Positions 24,613-34,439 are shown, numbered from the stretch's first letter. The stretch: 64,000 bases of DNA from Devosia yakushimensis (GCF_030159855.1 NZ_BSNG01000001.1:2728001-2792000); one strand, 5' to 3'. A program made the numbers and translations. Notes: a model not told the origin generated them from the sequence alone.

Positions 24613-26898
24613 TTAAGCAGAAGCCTGCGCCAGCGTCAGCCGTGCGACGGGCACACGATAGGGTGAGCAGCTGACATAATCGACACCGAGCCCGGCAAAG
24701 AATTTGAGCGAAGCCGGATCGCCGGCATGTTCGCCGCAAATGCCGATCTTGAGATGAGGGTTGGCGGCCCTGCCCCGCTCGATGGCAATCGAGATCATTT
24801 CCCCGACGCCTTTTTCATCAATGGTGACGAAGGGATCGCGCTCATAGATGCCCTTGCGCTGATAGGCGGCAAGGAAGGTTGGGGCGTCGTCGCGGGAAAT
24901 ACCGAATGTGGTCTGGGTCAGGTCATTGGTGCCGAAGGAAATGAAATCCACCATATTGGCAATGTCTCCGGCGCGGAGGCACGCCCGGGGCAGTTCGATC
25001 ATGGTGCCGAAGGAAAATTTCACCCGGTCCGAGCGCAACAGGCCCGAATTGGCGGCGATGGCATGGGCCCGCTCGCGCACCCAGGCAACTTCGCTGGCGG
25101 TAGAAACGAAGGGCACCATGACCTCGACGGCCACCGGCTCGCTCTGGCGTTCGCTGGCGGCGCGGACACCGGCCATGATGGCCTGCATCTGCATTTGCAG
25201 GATTTCCGGATAGGTGATGGCCAGCCGCACGCCGCGATGGCCCAGCATGGGATTGATCTCGGCGATCCGCTCGAGCCGCAGGCGCAATGCTCGTACGGCA
25301 AGCCCGAAGGAGGCGGCGGTTTCCTCGATATCCTCGTCGCTGCGCGGCAGGAATTCGTGCAAAGGCGGGTCGAACAGCCGCACGGTGACCGGCAGGCCCT
25401 TCATGGCGGAAAACAATGCCGAGTAATCGCCGGTCTGGAAATCCACCAAGCCGTTGACGGCGCGGCTGCGGTCCTCCTCGTCTTCCGACAGGATCATGCG
25501 GCGCAGTGCCACCATGCGCTCGGGCGAGAAAAACATGTGTTCGGATCGGGCAAGCCCGATGCCCTCGGCACCAAAGCTCAGTGCCGTATTGGCCGATTCT
25601 ACGGTCTCGACATTGGTGCGCACCGCAATCGTGCGGCTGGCATCGGACCAGCCGAGCAGCGTACCGATAGCGCCGCCGATATGGGGTTGCGCCAGTGGCA
25701 GGGTGCCGAAATAGACCGAGCCGTCGCTGCCATCGATGGTGAGCCGGTCGCCGCTGCGGAATTCGCGATTGCCGATACGGCACACCATTTCGCCGGCATC
25801 GACGGAGAGCGCCCGGACTCCCGCAACACAAGGCTTGCCGGTGATACGGGCGATGACGCCGGCATGGCTGGACATGCCGCCACGGGCGGTCAGGATGCCG
25901 GTTGCCGCCTTCATGCCCTCGATATCGGCGGGGCCTGTTTCGTTGACCACGAGGATGCAATGCTTGCCGCGCGCGCGCAGCCGGGCCGCGTCCTCGGCAT
26001 TGAACACGATGATGCCACTGGCCGCGCCCGGCGAGACGCCCAGGCCCGTCGCAATCGGCGCGGCGCCTTCGGTCGAGCGGATGCGGGGATGCAGCAATTG
26101 CGCCAGGCGCGACGGATCGACGCGGGTGACGGCATTCTGCGCCGACCAGACCTTGCGATTGACCCGATCGACTGCTGCTTCGAGCTCGGCAGCCGCGGTT
26201 ACCTGCATAGGCCGGGCGGAAACAAAGGTTACCTGGCCCCGCTTGATGGCCACCGAACATATCATGTGCCGGCCCGCCTTGGCGTCGAGCAGGGCGACCA
26301 GCGGCTCGATAGTATCGGGCATGCGGGGGAGCGGGCCGCCATTGATGGGGGATGCCCCCAGCGCCCCGGTGACCGCATTGCGGGTCAGGAATTGCTCGAT
26401 CTCGCCATCGGCCAGCGCCTGCACCAGAACGATCTGCTTGCCACGATCGTCATCTTGGCGCGGACTGGTCCAGCCCTGGCCGAAGCCATAACTGTCAAAG
26501 GCATTCTTGATCGCCTTGGCCAACGGCCGGGCCGGATCGACGGCGTCTTCAGGATTGGCGGGCGCGGAAATGCCCAGCTTGGCCGGCATCAGGCCGCCAT
26601 TGTGGGTTGCCGCCGATGTGCGCACGACCAGAGTGGGTGGCTTGCCATCCTTGCCCACGAGTTTGAAGAGGCAGGCAATCCAATGGGTGCGCAGCTTGGT
26701 ATCCCGCCGCGCACGTTCGGATTGCAGGGCGTCCCAGGCGGCGCGGGTGATGCAGATGGTGGGGACGGTGGGAAAGCCAGCTTCGCCCACGCGGAAAATC
26801 CAGCGCGATTTGCCCGAAAGCAGCTTGAGCTGGCTGGCCGACAGGTTCGCCTTCCCCATGGCCGGGGCGATCGCGAACATTTCCTGGGCCAAACTCAC
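24613..26898 (-). CDS. PPDK-like PEP-utilising enzyme with reduced nucleotide-binding domain
   Basis: 761 residues. Central phosphohistidine domain TARGGMSSHAGVIAR with His345. The C-terminal PEP-binding TIM barrel is full: RSEHMFF, HRGVRLAITYPE, SFGTMIELPRA, ISFGTNDLTQTTFGI, GICGEHAGD (Cys721), VSCSPYRVPVARL. The N-terminal ATP-grasp part is about 110 residues shorter than in pyruvate phosphate dikinase (His near 455 there) and its ATP motif is altered: VVRTSAATHNGGLMP where PPDK has a RSGA...MPGMMDT type. It may be an alternative PEP synthase-like enzyme, a regulator, or an inactive paralog. Confidence 0.82.
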   Translation of the reverse strand: MSLAQEMFAIAPAMGKANLSASQLKLLSGKSRWIFRVGEAGFPTVPTICITRAAWDALQSERARRDTKLRTHWIACLFKLVGKDGKPPTLVVRTSAATHNGGLMPAKLGISAPANPEDAVDPARPLAKAIKNAFDSYGFGQGWTSPRQDDDRGKQIVLVQALADGEIEQFLTRNAVTGALGASPINGGPLPRMPDTIEPLVALLDAKAGRHMICSVAIKRGQVTFVSARPMQVTAAAELEAAVDRVNRKVWSAQNAVTRVDPSRLAQLLHPRIRSTEGAAPIATGLGVSPGAASGIIVFNAEDAARLRARGKHCILVVNETGPADIEGMKAATGILTARGGMSSHAGVIARITGKPCVAGVRALSVDAGEMVCRIGNREFRSGDRLTIDGSDGSVYFGTLPLAQPHIGGAIGTLLGWSDASRTIAVRTNVETVESANTALSFGAEGIGLARSEHMFFSPERMVALRRMILSEDEEDRSRAVNGLVDFQTGDYSALFSAMKGLPVTVRLFDPPLHEFLPRSDEDIEETAASFGLAVRALRLRLERIAEINPMLGHRGVRLAITYPEILQMQMQAIMAGVRAASERQSEPVAVEVMVPFVSTASEVAWVRERAHAIAANSGLLRSDRVKFSFGTMIELPRACLRAGDIANMVDFISFGTNDLTQTTFGISRDDAPTFLAAYQRKGIYERDPFVTIDEKGVGEMISIAIERGRAANPHLKIGICGEHAGDPASLKFFAGLGVDYVSCSPYRVPVARLTLAQASA

Positions 26899-26998
26899 CG
26901 TTAAGTCCTTGCCGTATTTACGGGTGCATAATGCCTATGACCCAGACCGGCTGCAACAAGACTTGACTTGAGGCAACGTCGAAAGCATCTGATCTCAT

Positions 26999-27970
26999 AT
27001 GGAAAAGCGGCCACAACTAGACATTCTGCTCTGCGCCCCACGCGGATTTTGCGCGGGCGTTGATCGCGCCATCCAGATCGTGGAGCTGGCGCTGGAAAAA
27101 TACGGTGCTCCCGTCTATGTGCGCCACGCCATCGTGCACAACAAATATGTGGTGGATGGCCTGCGCGACAAAGGCGCAATCTTTGTCGAAGAGCTCGACG
27201 AGATTCCCGATACCGGCGCGCCGGTGGTGTTCTCAGCCCATGGCGTGCCCAAAAGCGTGCCGGCCGATGCGCGGACGCGCAATATGTTCTTTCTCGACGC
27301 CACCTGCCCCTTGGTTTCCAAAGTGCATGTGGAAGCCCAGCGCCATTTTGCCGAAGGCCACGAAATCGTGCTGATCGGCCATAAGGGCCATCCCGAAGTG
27401 GTGGGCACGATGGGGCAATTGCCATTGGGCGCGATCACGCTGATCGAAACCATCGATGACGCGAACCGTTTTGAGCCACGCGATCCGCAAACACTGGCCT
27501 TTGTGACGCAGACCACGCTTTCGGTCGATGACACGCGCGAGATTGTCGCCGCCCTCAAGCAGCGCTTCCCCGCCATTAACGGTCCGCACAAGGAAGACAT
27601 CTGCTACGCCACAACCAATCGGCAGGAGGCCATCAAGGCCGTGGCGCCGGAAGTGGATGCGATGATCGTGGTGGGGTCGCCCAATTCCTCCAATTCGCTG
27701 CGCCTTGTGGAAGTGGCGGAGCGTGCCGGTTGCAAGACCGCCATGCTGGTGGACCGCGCTGCCGATATCGATTGGGCCCGGTTCGAAGGCATCAAGTCAC
27801 TTGGCGTTTCGGCCGGCGCTTCGGCCCCCGAAAAGCTGGTCGATGAAGTGATCGAGGCCTTTGCCCAGCGTTATGACATCAAGGTCGAAGCGCGGGTGAC
27901 CGCCAAGGAAAACATCGCCTTCAATATCCCGCGCGAGCTGCGCACCATCGAAGCCGCGGTTGCGCGGTGA
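26999..27970 (+). CDS. ispH: 4-hydroxy-3-methylbut-2-enyl diphosphate reductase
   Basis: 323 residues. This Fe-S enzyme makes IPP and DMAPP in the last step of the MEP pathway. The three cluster cysteines are Cys18 (GFCAGVDRAI), Cys103 (DATCPLV) and Cys202 (EDICYATTNRQ). It is divergent from the PPDK-like gene by 100 bp. It heads an operon with a GNAT gene (4-nt overlap) and rnhA. Confidence 0.97.
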   Translation: MEKRPQLDILLCAPRGFCAGVDRAIQIVELALEKYGAPVYVRHAIVHNKYVVDGLRDKGAIFVEELDEIPDTGAPVVFSAHGVPKSVPADARTRNMFFLDATCPLVSKVHVEAQRHFAEGHEIVLIGHKGHPEVVGTMGQLPLGAITLIETIDDANRFEPRDPQTLAFVTQTTLSVDDTREIVAALKQRFPAINGPHKEDICYATTNRQEAIKAVAPEVDAMIVVGSPNSSNSLRLVEVAERAGCKTAMLVDRAADIDWARFEGIKSLGVSAGASAPEKLVDEVIEAFAQRYDIKVEARVTAKENIAFNIPRELRTIEAAVAR

Positions 27971-28482
27971 GCGGGGATATCCTGCTTGAAACGCCGCGCC
28001 TGCGCCTGTCGTGGTGGACCGATACTGCCATCGACGAGCTGATGGCCTTGCATGGCGATGCCGAGGTCATGCGCTTTCTCGACGTGGAAGGGCGGCTCTA
28101 CACGCGCGAGAAGGCGGCTCAGCGACTGCAGGACTGGCGGCAGGAGCGCGACGAGCATGGCCTGGGCAAACTGCGGCTGACATTGCGCGAGGGCGATATC
28201 TTTGTCGGCCGCGCCGGGTTTTCACCCCATGAAGGCGTGGCGGAGATCGGCTATTCGCTCTGCCGCGAGCATTGGGGCCAGGGCTATGCCAAGGAAATCG
28301 CCCTTGGTCTCAGCGACTGGTTTTTCGCCAGCCGGCCAGACGATAGTTTCATCGGTTTTGCCCATGTCGACAATATCGCCTCGCGGGTGGTGCTGGAGCG
28401 CATTGGCATGACCGAGACGCACCAGGCCGAAATTGCCGGCATGCCGCACCAATTCTACGTCAAGCACAGGCCCAGTTCATGA
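27967..28482 (+). CDS. GNAT-family N-acetyltransferase (RimJ/RimL-like)
   Basis: 171 residues from a GTG start that overlaps the ispH stop (GTGA). Pattern: LLETPRLRLSWWT, GDAEVMRFLDVEGRLY, FSPHEGVAEIGYSLCREHWGQGYAKE (acetyl-CoA motif A), and NIASRVVLERIGM. The substrate is unknown. In many relatives thrB fills the place between ispH and rnhA. Confidence 0.88.
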   Translation: MSGDILLETPRLRLSWWTDTAIDELMALHGDAEVMRFLDVEGRLYTREKAAQRLQDWRQERDEHGLGKLRLTLREGDIFVGRAGFSPHEGVAEIGYSLCREHWGQGYAKEIALGLSDWFFASRPDDSFIGFAHVDNIASRVVLERIGMTETHQAEIAGMPHQFYVKHRPSS

Positions 28483-28955
28483 GCGACACCGTGATCATCC
28501 ATACCGACGGCGCCTGCTCGGGAAATCCCGGCCCCGGCGGCTGGGGCGCCATTCTGCAATATGGCGACAAGACCAAGGAATTGAGTGGCGGGGAAGCGCT
28601 GACCACCAATAACAAGATGGAGCTGACCGCCGCCATCGAGGCGCTCAATGCCCTCAAGCGCCCCTGCACGGTGGAACTCCATACCGACAGCCAATATGTC
28701 AAGAATGGCGTGCAGAGCTGGATGCATGGCTGGAAGAAGAACGGCTGGAAGACCGCCGACAAGAAGCCGGTGAAGAACCTCGAACTCTGGCAGGCGCTGG
28801 ACGAGGCGACCAAGCGCCACACGATTTCGTGGCACTGGGTCAAGGGCCATGCCGGGCACGACCTCAATGAGCGCGCCGATCAGCTGGCCAATGAAGGCAT
28901 GGCGCCCTTCAAGCCCAAGCGCAACGGCGGGCTGGCGCGGTCCAATCTTAGCTAA
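28479..28955 (+). CDS. rnhA: Ribonuclease HI
   Basis: 158 residues. It degrades RNA in RNA-DNA hybrids. Catalytic DEDD residues: Asp10 in HTDGACSGNPG, Glu48-like in NNKMELTAAIEAL, Asp70-like in ELHTDSQYVKNG, and Asp in NERADQLANE. WVKGHAG is the conserved His loop. The start overlaps the GNAT stop by 4 nt. Confidence 0.97.
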   Translation: MSDTVIIHTDGACSGNPGPGGWGAILQYGDKTKELSGGEALTTNNKMELTAAIEALNALKRPCTVELHTDSQYVKNGVQSWMHGWKKNGWKTADKKPVKNLELWQALDEATKRHTISWHWVKGHAGHDLNERADQLANEGMAPFKPKRNGGLARSNLS

Positions 28956-28960
28956 TAAAT

Positions 28961-29953
28961 CTAGTGTCCGGTGGCATCCCGCCGGCCGAGCAGTCCCAAC
29001 ACAGCTTTCCAGGCCGGCATGATGACATAGCCGGCAATCGGGATCAGCACTGCGCCCAGCGCCAGGCCGGCAATGCCATCGACCAGGGCCGTCATGAACC
29101 AGGCAGCGAAGCCGCCAATGGCCGGCAAGGCATGCTGGCCCCATTCGGCTGCCGCCTCGACAATGTGCTCGGGGGCAGCCAGGCCGAAGCTCACCAGCCC
29201 ATGGATGACGATGCCGCCGCCGACCCAGATCATGGCGGCAGTACCGATGACGCCCAGGATCTGCATGAAAACGGGCATGCCGGTGACCAAGCCCCGGCCG
29301 AGCGCCCTGCCTCCGCCGGTCCGGCCATTATTGGCCAGCCAAAGGCCGGCGTCGTCGGCTTTCACGATCAAGGCGACACCGCCATAGACGACGACGGTGA
29401 TGCCGATGGCGACCACGGCCAGGATAATCGCTTCGTTGAAAATATTATCGGTCTCGATGGCAGCGAGTGCGATGGTCATGATCTCGGCGGAGAGGATGAA
29501 ATCGGTCTGGATCGCCCCGGAAACCTTTGATTCTTCGAGAGCCGTCGCATTGGGCGGTGCGGCGTCCACTTGCTGCTCGTGGCCGTGTGCCAGATGCGGA
29601 AACAGGGCCTGCAACACCTTCTCGGCGCCCTCGTAGCACAGATAGGCGCCGCCGATCATCAGCAGCGGGGTGATCAACCAGGGCACAAAGGCGCTGAGCA
29701 GCAACGCCGCAGGCAGCAGGAAGATCAGCTTGTTCTTGATCGACCCCAGCGCAATCTTGCCGACAATGGGCAGTTCGCGATCGGCGGAGAAGCCATCGAC
29801 ATATCGGGGCGTCACCGCCGCATCGTCGATCACCGCACCTGCGGCCTTGACCCCGGCCTTGGCGGCTTGCCCCGCCACATCGTCAAGGGATGCCGCCGCG
29901 ACCTTGACCAGGCCGGCGACATCATCGAGCAGAGCGAGCAAACCGACACTCAT
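28961..29953 (-). CDS. DUF808 family membrane protein (YedI-like)
   Basis: 330 residues from ATG 29953. It begins MSVGLLALLDDVAGLVKVAA, the family hallmark, with several hydrophobic helices (~85-115, 160-185, 205-225, 255-275, 290-315). The cytoplasmic loop near residue 50 (AVTPRYVDGFSADRELP) is also conserved. Function is unknown. Convergent with rnhA (5-bp gap). Confidence 0.87.
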   Translation of the reverse strand: MSVGLLALLDDVAGLVKVAAASLDDVAGQAAKAGVKAAGAVIDDAAVTPRYVDGFSADRELPIVGKIALGSIKNKLIFLLPAALLLSAFVPWLITPLLMIGGAYLCYEGAEKVLQALFPHLAHGHEQQVDAAPPNATALEESKVSGAIQTDFILSAEIMTIALAAIETDNIFNEAIILAVVAIGITVVVYGGVALIVKADDAGLWLANNGRTGGGRALGRGLVTGMPVFMQILGVIGTAAMIWVGGGIVIHGLVSFGLAAPEHIVEAAAEWGQHALPAIGGFAAWFMTALVDGIAGLALGAVLIPIAGYVIMPAWKAVLGLLGRRDATGH

Positions 29954-30022
29954 CGAGATTTTCCTTGTGCAATAGCGCGGGCTTGATTTGGTATTGCCAG
30001 CAACCCAGCGCATTATCGGCCC

Positions 30023-30358
30023 ATGAGCAAACGATTTTTCGCCGCCGCGGCCCTGGGCCTGGCCTTGACCACACCGGCCACGGCGCAATTTCCGCCGCCA
30101 GGCGTCTATCTCTGCGTGGACATGAGTGGCGCGGCCTTCGGAACGCTGAGCCTTGCGGCATCCGGCGACTATGATTTCCGTTCCAGCACGGCGATTGGCG
30201 GCGCCGGGCAGATCGCTTCCTCGGGCAATAGCGTCAATGCCGTCAGCGGCCCGCTTGCCGATATCGGGCTCACGGGCAGTTTCACCACCGATGGCGGCAG
30301 AACCTCGTTCATGTTCACGACCAATGTCGGCAGCGTTCTGTGCGCTACGCCCGCTTAA
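30023..30358 (+). CDS. Small secreted protein of unknown function
   Basis: 111 residues. Signal peptide 1-22 (MSKRFFAAAALGLALTTPATA, cut before Q). The mature part is Gly/Ser/Thr-rich with two Cys (YLCVDMS and SVLCATPA), perhaps a disulfide-linked beta sandwich. No known domain. Divergent from the DUF808 gene by 69 bp. Confidence 0.65.
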   Translation: MSKRFFAAAALGLALTTPATAQFPPPGVYLCVDMSGAAFGTLSLAASGDYDFRSSTAIGGAGQIASSGNSVNAVSGPLADIGLTGSFTTDGGRTSFMFTTNVGSVLCATPA

Positions 30359-30368
30359 TTGGCCACGA

Positions 30369-30394
30369 TGTCATTCCCACAAAGCGGGAGTGAC
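30369..30394. repeat. Short intergenic inverted unit
   Basis: GTCATTCCCACAAAGCGGGA-type palindrome with flanking GTCA/TGAC, a diverged member of the CCCGCGAAAGCGGG units. It lies between the secreted-protein gene and glyS. Confidence 0.6.
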
Positions 30395-30413
30395 GCAGTG
30401 AAATGGCCGCGGC

Positions 30414-32438
30414 CTAGCCCGCGACCTTCGAGAAATCGGCCACCAGATGCATGGTGTCGCGCAGGCGAGCCAGCAGGTTCAGGCGATTGGCGCGCACGGC
30501 CGGGTCCGCATCATTGACCAGGACGGCGGTGAAGAAAGCATCGACCGGTGCGCGCAGGGTCGCCAATTCGGCCATGGCGCCTTTGTAGTCGTCCTTGGCA
30601 ACATGCGCGGATACCGCGGCATGAACGGCATCGACGGCGAAGGCCAACGCGGTTTCCTCGGCAAGTTGCAGCTTGTCCTGTTCGACATTGCCGGGATAGC
30701 TCTTGCCATCCTTCTTTTCCTCGGCGGCAAGGATATTGGCCGCGCGCTTGTAGCCGGCCAGCAGGTTCTTGCCGTCTTCGGAGGACAGCAACGTCGAAAG
30801 GGCTTCGGCGCGCTGCGTGATCTGCAAGATATCATTGCTGTCAGCCGAGATCACGGCATCGACAAGGTCATGGCGGGCGCCGGCATCGCGCAAGGAGACC
30901 TTGAGCCGGTCATGGAAGAAAGCCAGCAGATCCGGCTCGACCTTGAGCGGGAATTTGAGCCCATTTTCCGAGATGATGCGGATGACACCCAGGGCGGCGC
31001 GGCGTAGGGCGAAGGGGTCGCGCGAGCCAGTGGGCTTTTCGTCGATGGCCCAGAAGCCGGTCAACAGGTCGAGCTTGTCGGCGAGGGCCACAGCAATCGA
31101 AGTGGGCTCGGTCGGCACCTTATCGGTGGGGCCGAGGGGCTTGTAATGCATTTCGAGGGCAGTGGCGATGTCGGCGGGCTCACCCTGCGCCACGGCATAA
31201 TAGCGGCCCATCAGGCCCTGCAATTCGGGGAATTCTCCGACCATGCCCGTGGTCAAATCGGCTTTGGCCAGCATCGCTGCCCGCTTGGCCCGCTCGGGAT
31301 TGGCGTCCACCTGGGGGGCAATCTCCGCGGCGAGTTTGACTAGCCGCTCGACGCGCTGAAACTGGGTGCCCAGCTTGGCGTGGAACACGGTGTCTTCGAG
31401 CTTGGGCAGACCGTGCTCCAGCGGCAGGGCCAGGTCGCCCTGATAGAAGAAGGCAGCGTCAGAAAGGCGAGCGCGGATGACCCGTTCATTGCCGGCCGTG
31501 ATCACCACGCCGCCATCGGTAGCGACGGTATTGGCGGTGATGATGAAATTGGGTGCGAGCTTGCCCTCCGCATCGCGCAGGCAGAAACATTTCTGGTTGG
31601 CGCGAATGGTCGCGATGATCACTTCCTCGGGCAGCTTGAGGAAATCGGGATCGAACGTGCCCATCATGACGACGGGCCATTCGACCAGCCCGGCCACCTC
31701 TTCCAGCAGGCCCTCATCGGCGATCACGGTCAGGCCCTGCGCGAAGGCGAGCTGTTCGGCATCGGTCCTGATGATATCCTTGCGGCGGTCGATATCGAGC
31801 ACGACCTTGGCGCGTTCCAGCGCGCTGGCATAGTCCTCGAAGCGGCGCACCTTGATGGCGTCGGGCGCGAGGAAGCGATGGCCGAAAGTGGTTTGCCCCG
31901 AAACCAGTTCGTTTGAGGCAAAGGGAACAACAACCGGCTCCTCGTTTTCGGCGCCGAAAGTTGCGGTGATGGCGCGGAGCGGGCGGACCCAATTGAAGCT
32001 GCCGCTGCCCCAGCGCATCGATTTGGCCCAGGGAAAATCGGCAAGTATCTTTGGCAGAATGCCCGACAGCAGCTCGACGGCGTCGGCGCCGGGCTTGCTG
32101 ATGTGGGCCACGTAGAAATCGCCCTTTTTAGGGTCGCTTTCGATCTTGGCGTCATCGATCGAGGCCAGCCCGGCCGCGCGCAGGAAGCCATCAATGGCCG
32201 GTTGCGGCGCGCCGACCTTGGGGCCTTTCTTTTCTTCGCGCGTATCGGGCGAACGGGCCGGCAGGCCGGTCACGGTCAGCGCCAGGCGGCGCGGCGTGAC
32301 AAAGGCCCTGGCGCCTTCATAGACCAGGCCTGCATCCACCAGCGCATTGGTGACACCCTTACGCAGGTCCTCAGCCGCACGGCGCTGAAAGCGGGCGGGG
32401 ATTTCCTCGGAGAAAAGTTCGAGCAGCAATTCGGGCAT
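30414..32438 (-). CDS. glyS: Glycine--tRNA ligase beta subunit
   Basis: 674 residues, the normal length. With GlyQ it forms the alpha2beta2 enzyme that charges tRNA-Gly. N-terminus MPELLLELFSEEIPARFQ, then HRFLAPD, KCFCLRD, KLGTQFQRVERL, LADKLDLLTGFWAI and the anticodon-binding C-terminus. It is the last gene of a minus-strand run (glyQ, lemA, DUF2207, glyS), with rnk cutting in on the other strand. Confidence 0.97.
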   Translation of the reverse strand: MPELLLELFSEEIPARFQRRAAEDLRKGVTNALVDAGLVYEGARAFVTPRRLALTVTGLPARSPDTREEKKGPKVGAPQPAIDGFLRAAGLASIDDAKIESDPKKGDFYVAHISKPGADAVELLSGILPKILADFPWAKSMRWGSGSFNWVRPLRAITATFGAENEEPVVVPFASNELVSGQTTFGHRFLAPDAIKVRRFEDYASALERAKVVLDIDRRKDIIRTDAEQLAFAQGLTVIADEGLLEEVAGLVEWPVVMMGTFDPDFLKLPEEVIIATIRANQKCFCLRDAEGKLAPNFIITANTVATDGGVVITAGNERVIRARLSDAAFFYQGDLALPLEHGLPKLEDTVFHAKLGTQFQRVERLVKLAAEIAPQVDANPERAKRAAMLAKADLTTGMVGEFPELQGLMGRYYAVAQGEPADIATALEMHYKPLGPTDKVPTEPTSIAVALADKLDLLTGFWAIDEKPTGSRDPFALRRAALGVIRIISENGLKFPLKVEPDLLAFFHDRLKVSLRDAGARHDLVDAVISADSNDILQITQRAEALSTLLSSEDGKNLLAGYKRAANILAAEEKKDGKSYPGNVEQDKLQLAEETALAFAVDAVHAAVSAHVAKDDYKGAMAELATLRAPVDAFFTAVLVNDADPAVRANRLNLLARLRDTMHLVADFSKVAG

Positions 32439-32509
32439 GACAGGCGTACCGGAAGTTAGAGGCGCGGTTTGCTTAGCTTGGGGAGAAGGGGATGTCCACT
32501 TCGTTCAAG

Positions 32510-34432
32510 TCACCATCCGCCGCCGCCACCGCCGCCGCCCCCACCGCCGGAGAAACCACCTCCCCCTCCTCCACCGCCGGAGCTGAAGCCAGAGGAACTG
32601 GCCTGCGCGGGTTGGGCGGCAACCATGGCCGCCGACATACCGGTTGCGGCGGCGCTGATGGCGCTGGAAATCTTGCCCGAGGAGAATGACGAACCGCCCG
32701 AATACCAGAGGGGGCTGTAGATGCCGCTGCTGACCGCGACATCGTTCACAGCATTACGTGCCAGCTCACCCTCGAAATGCTCCGACCATGGCTTTTCGAC
32801 GCCCAAAGCAATGGCATAAGGCAGAATGCGCTCGAAACGCTCCACGCTCATCGGCGGCTCGCCATTGATGTTGAGCCGGTTCTTCTCGGCAGTTTCGAGA
32901 TAAAGTTTGAAGCCATCGATCTGGTCCATGATCTTGCGGCCCTGGATGGTGGGCGCGTGCATCAGCACGGCAAAGACCACGGTGATCAAGACGATGGAAA
33001 GCGCGGCCAAAGCTGCCGTATTGACCGAGAGGCGGCTGAAGGTTTCGAGCCCGCCGGCAAAGATGTTGAAGCCGACAATCACCACCCAAAGCAGGATGAA
33101 AAATTTGCGGAAACCACCACCCTTCCAGAGCGTGCTGGCAACAGTGCCGAAGACGCCCAGCAGGAGGCCCGAGACTACGCCGATGAAGAGCCACAGCGGC
33201 TCGAGCACGTCGAATATCACCAGGGCAGCGAGCGCGGCGATGGCAATGACGAAACCCAATATCGCATAACCGGTATTGTGCCGGAACCAGACGCTGCGGT
33301 TCTCGCTCTCGATGGCGGAGACGAATTCGCCGCGCTTCTTTTCCAGCTCGGGCCCGGTTTTCTTGTCGACTGTTACCTCGCCCCTGGACTGGAAATAGGA
33401 AAACAGCAATTGCTCGCCGGTCGGTAACGCCGCTTCAGGTTCCTTGCCGGTGGTGCTCACCGAGAGTGTCTTTTTGGGATTGTCGATTTTGACCAGGCCT
33501 TTGACGCCCAGATCAAAGATCGCGGCGGTCAGCGCGGTCCAGCCGGATTTGTCAAAGCCCCATTTGTGGACATAATGAGTGAGCGCCGGGGAAAAATCCT
33601 TGGGCGGGTGGAACAGGGGGATAATCGTGCCTTTGGGCGGATCGCGGCCCACCTTGTTCCAGGCGATGAGATTGTAGGCCAGCACCAGCACGACGCCCAG
33701 GATGGGCAGCACGATTTCGCGCAGATCGGAGAGCCAAATCAGCAGGGCATCGAGCCCGGTCGGCAGCGTCAGTATGCCTTTCTGGAACTTGACGGCAAAG
33801 CTCATGCCTTCGCCCGCGCCAAGCTCGCGATTGGTGCGGAAAGTGGCGGTCGAATCGGAATTGCGGGTGATAGTCACCGCCTGCTCGGTCGAGCCCACGG
33901 GGCCGGTATAGGCGATTAGATCGGAAATCACGGCGCCCTGCGGCAGGGTCACCCGCGCCGTGGAATTGACGATGGGGAAAATCCAGTAATTGCCGGTAGC
34001 GTTCCAGTAGAGCTCGTCATGGTCGGCAAAGCTGCGGGCCATGCGGGTCATGGTGTAGGTGATGGTATAGCTGTGCCTGCCGCGCGAAATAAAGCTGCTG
34101 CTGTCGCCAATCCACACGCGCACGAAATTGCCCATCCGCTCGGTGCGGAACGGCTCAGGCTGGCCATCGCGGGTGACGGCCTGGACATCCAGGCCGGAAC
34201 GGATCTTGGAACCCGACGGGGAGAGCATCACCGTGGGAATGTCGCGATAGATACCCCGGCGGATATCGATGCCCTCGGCCATGACCTCAACGGTCTCTAC
34301 AACTTCGACCGAGCCGTCGACGTGCAGCGCTACGTCGGAAGCGAAATTGCGGATTTCCTCGCGCGCGGCAGCCGGCAGACACAAAGCAAGCGCGAGCAGC
34401 AGCCAGGCGACAAGGCGGGCAATTGGCGGCAT
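32510..34432 (-). CDS. DUF2207 membrane protein with Gly-rich tail
   Basis: 640 residues. Signal peptide 1-23, then a large extracytoplasmic DUF2207 domain (FASDVALHVDGSVEVVETVEV, GIYRDIPT, YTITYTMTRMARSF, WNATGNYW). One membrane segment lies near 235-255 and a cluster of helices at 385-490. The end is almost pure Gly/Ser (last ~30 residues with runs of eight or more Gly). It is commonly paired with LemA, as here, 7 bp upstream. Function is unknown. The pair may be involved in envelope processes. Confidence 0.88.
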   Translation of the reverse strand: MPPIARLVAWLLLALALCLPAAAREEIRNFASDVALHVDGSVEVVETVEVMAEGIDIRRGIYRDIPTVMLSPSGSKIRSGLDVQAVTRDGQPEPFRTERMGNFVRVWIGDSSSFISRGRHSYTITYTMTRMARSFADHDELYWNATGNYWIFPIVNSTARVTLPQGAVISDLIAYTGPVGSTEQAVTITRNSDSTATFRTNRELGAGEGMSFAVKFQKGILTLPTGLDALLIWLSDLREIVLPILGVVLVLAYNLIAWNKVGRDPPKGTIIPLFHPPKDFSPALTHYVHKWGFDKSGWTALTAAIFDLGVKGLVKIDNPKKTLSVSTTGKEPEAALPTGEQLLFSYFQSRGEVTVDKKTGPELEKKRGEFVSAIESENRSVWFRHNTGYAILGFVIAIAALAALVIFDVLEPLWLFIGVVSGLLLGVFGTVASTLWKGGGFRKFFILLWVVIVGFNIFAGGLETFSRLSVNTAALAALSIVLITVVFAVLMHAPTIQGRKIMDQIDGFKLYLETAEKNRLNINGEPPMSVERFERILPYAIALGVEKPWSEHFEGELARNAVNDVAVSSGIYSPLWYSGGSSFSSGKISSAISAAATGMSAAMVAAQPAQASSSGFSSGGGGGGGGFSGGGGGGGGGGGW

Positions 34433-34439
34433 TGCCGGC

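Noticed and set aside
24727..26904. Long open frames on the strand opposite real genes (for example 725 codons across the PPDK-like gene, 489 codons across the DHA2 gene)
   Set aside because: In high-GC DNA the antisense frames of real genes stay open by composition. The translations are low-complexity and carry no recognisable motif, and the opposite strand encodes clear family members.
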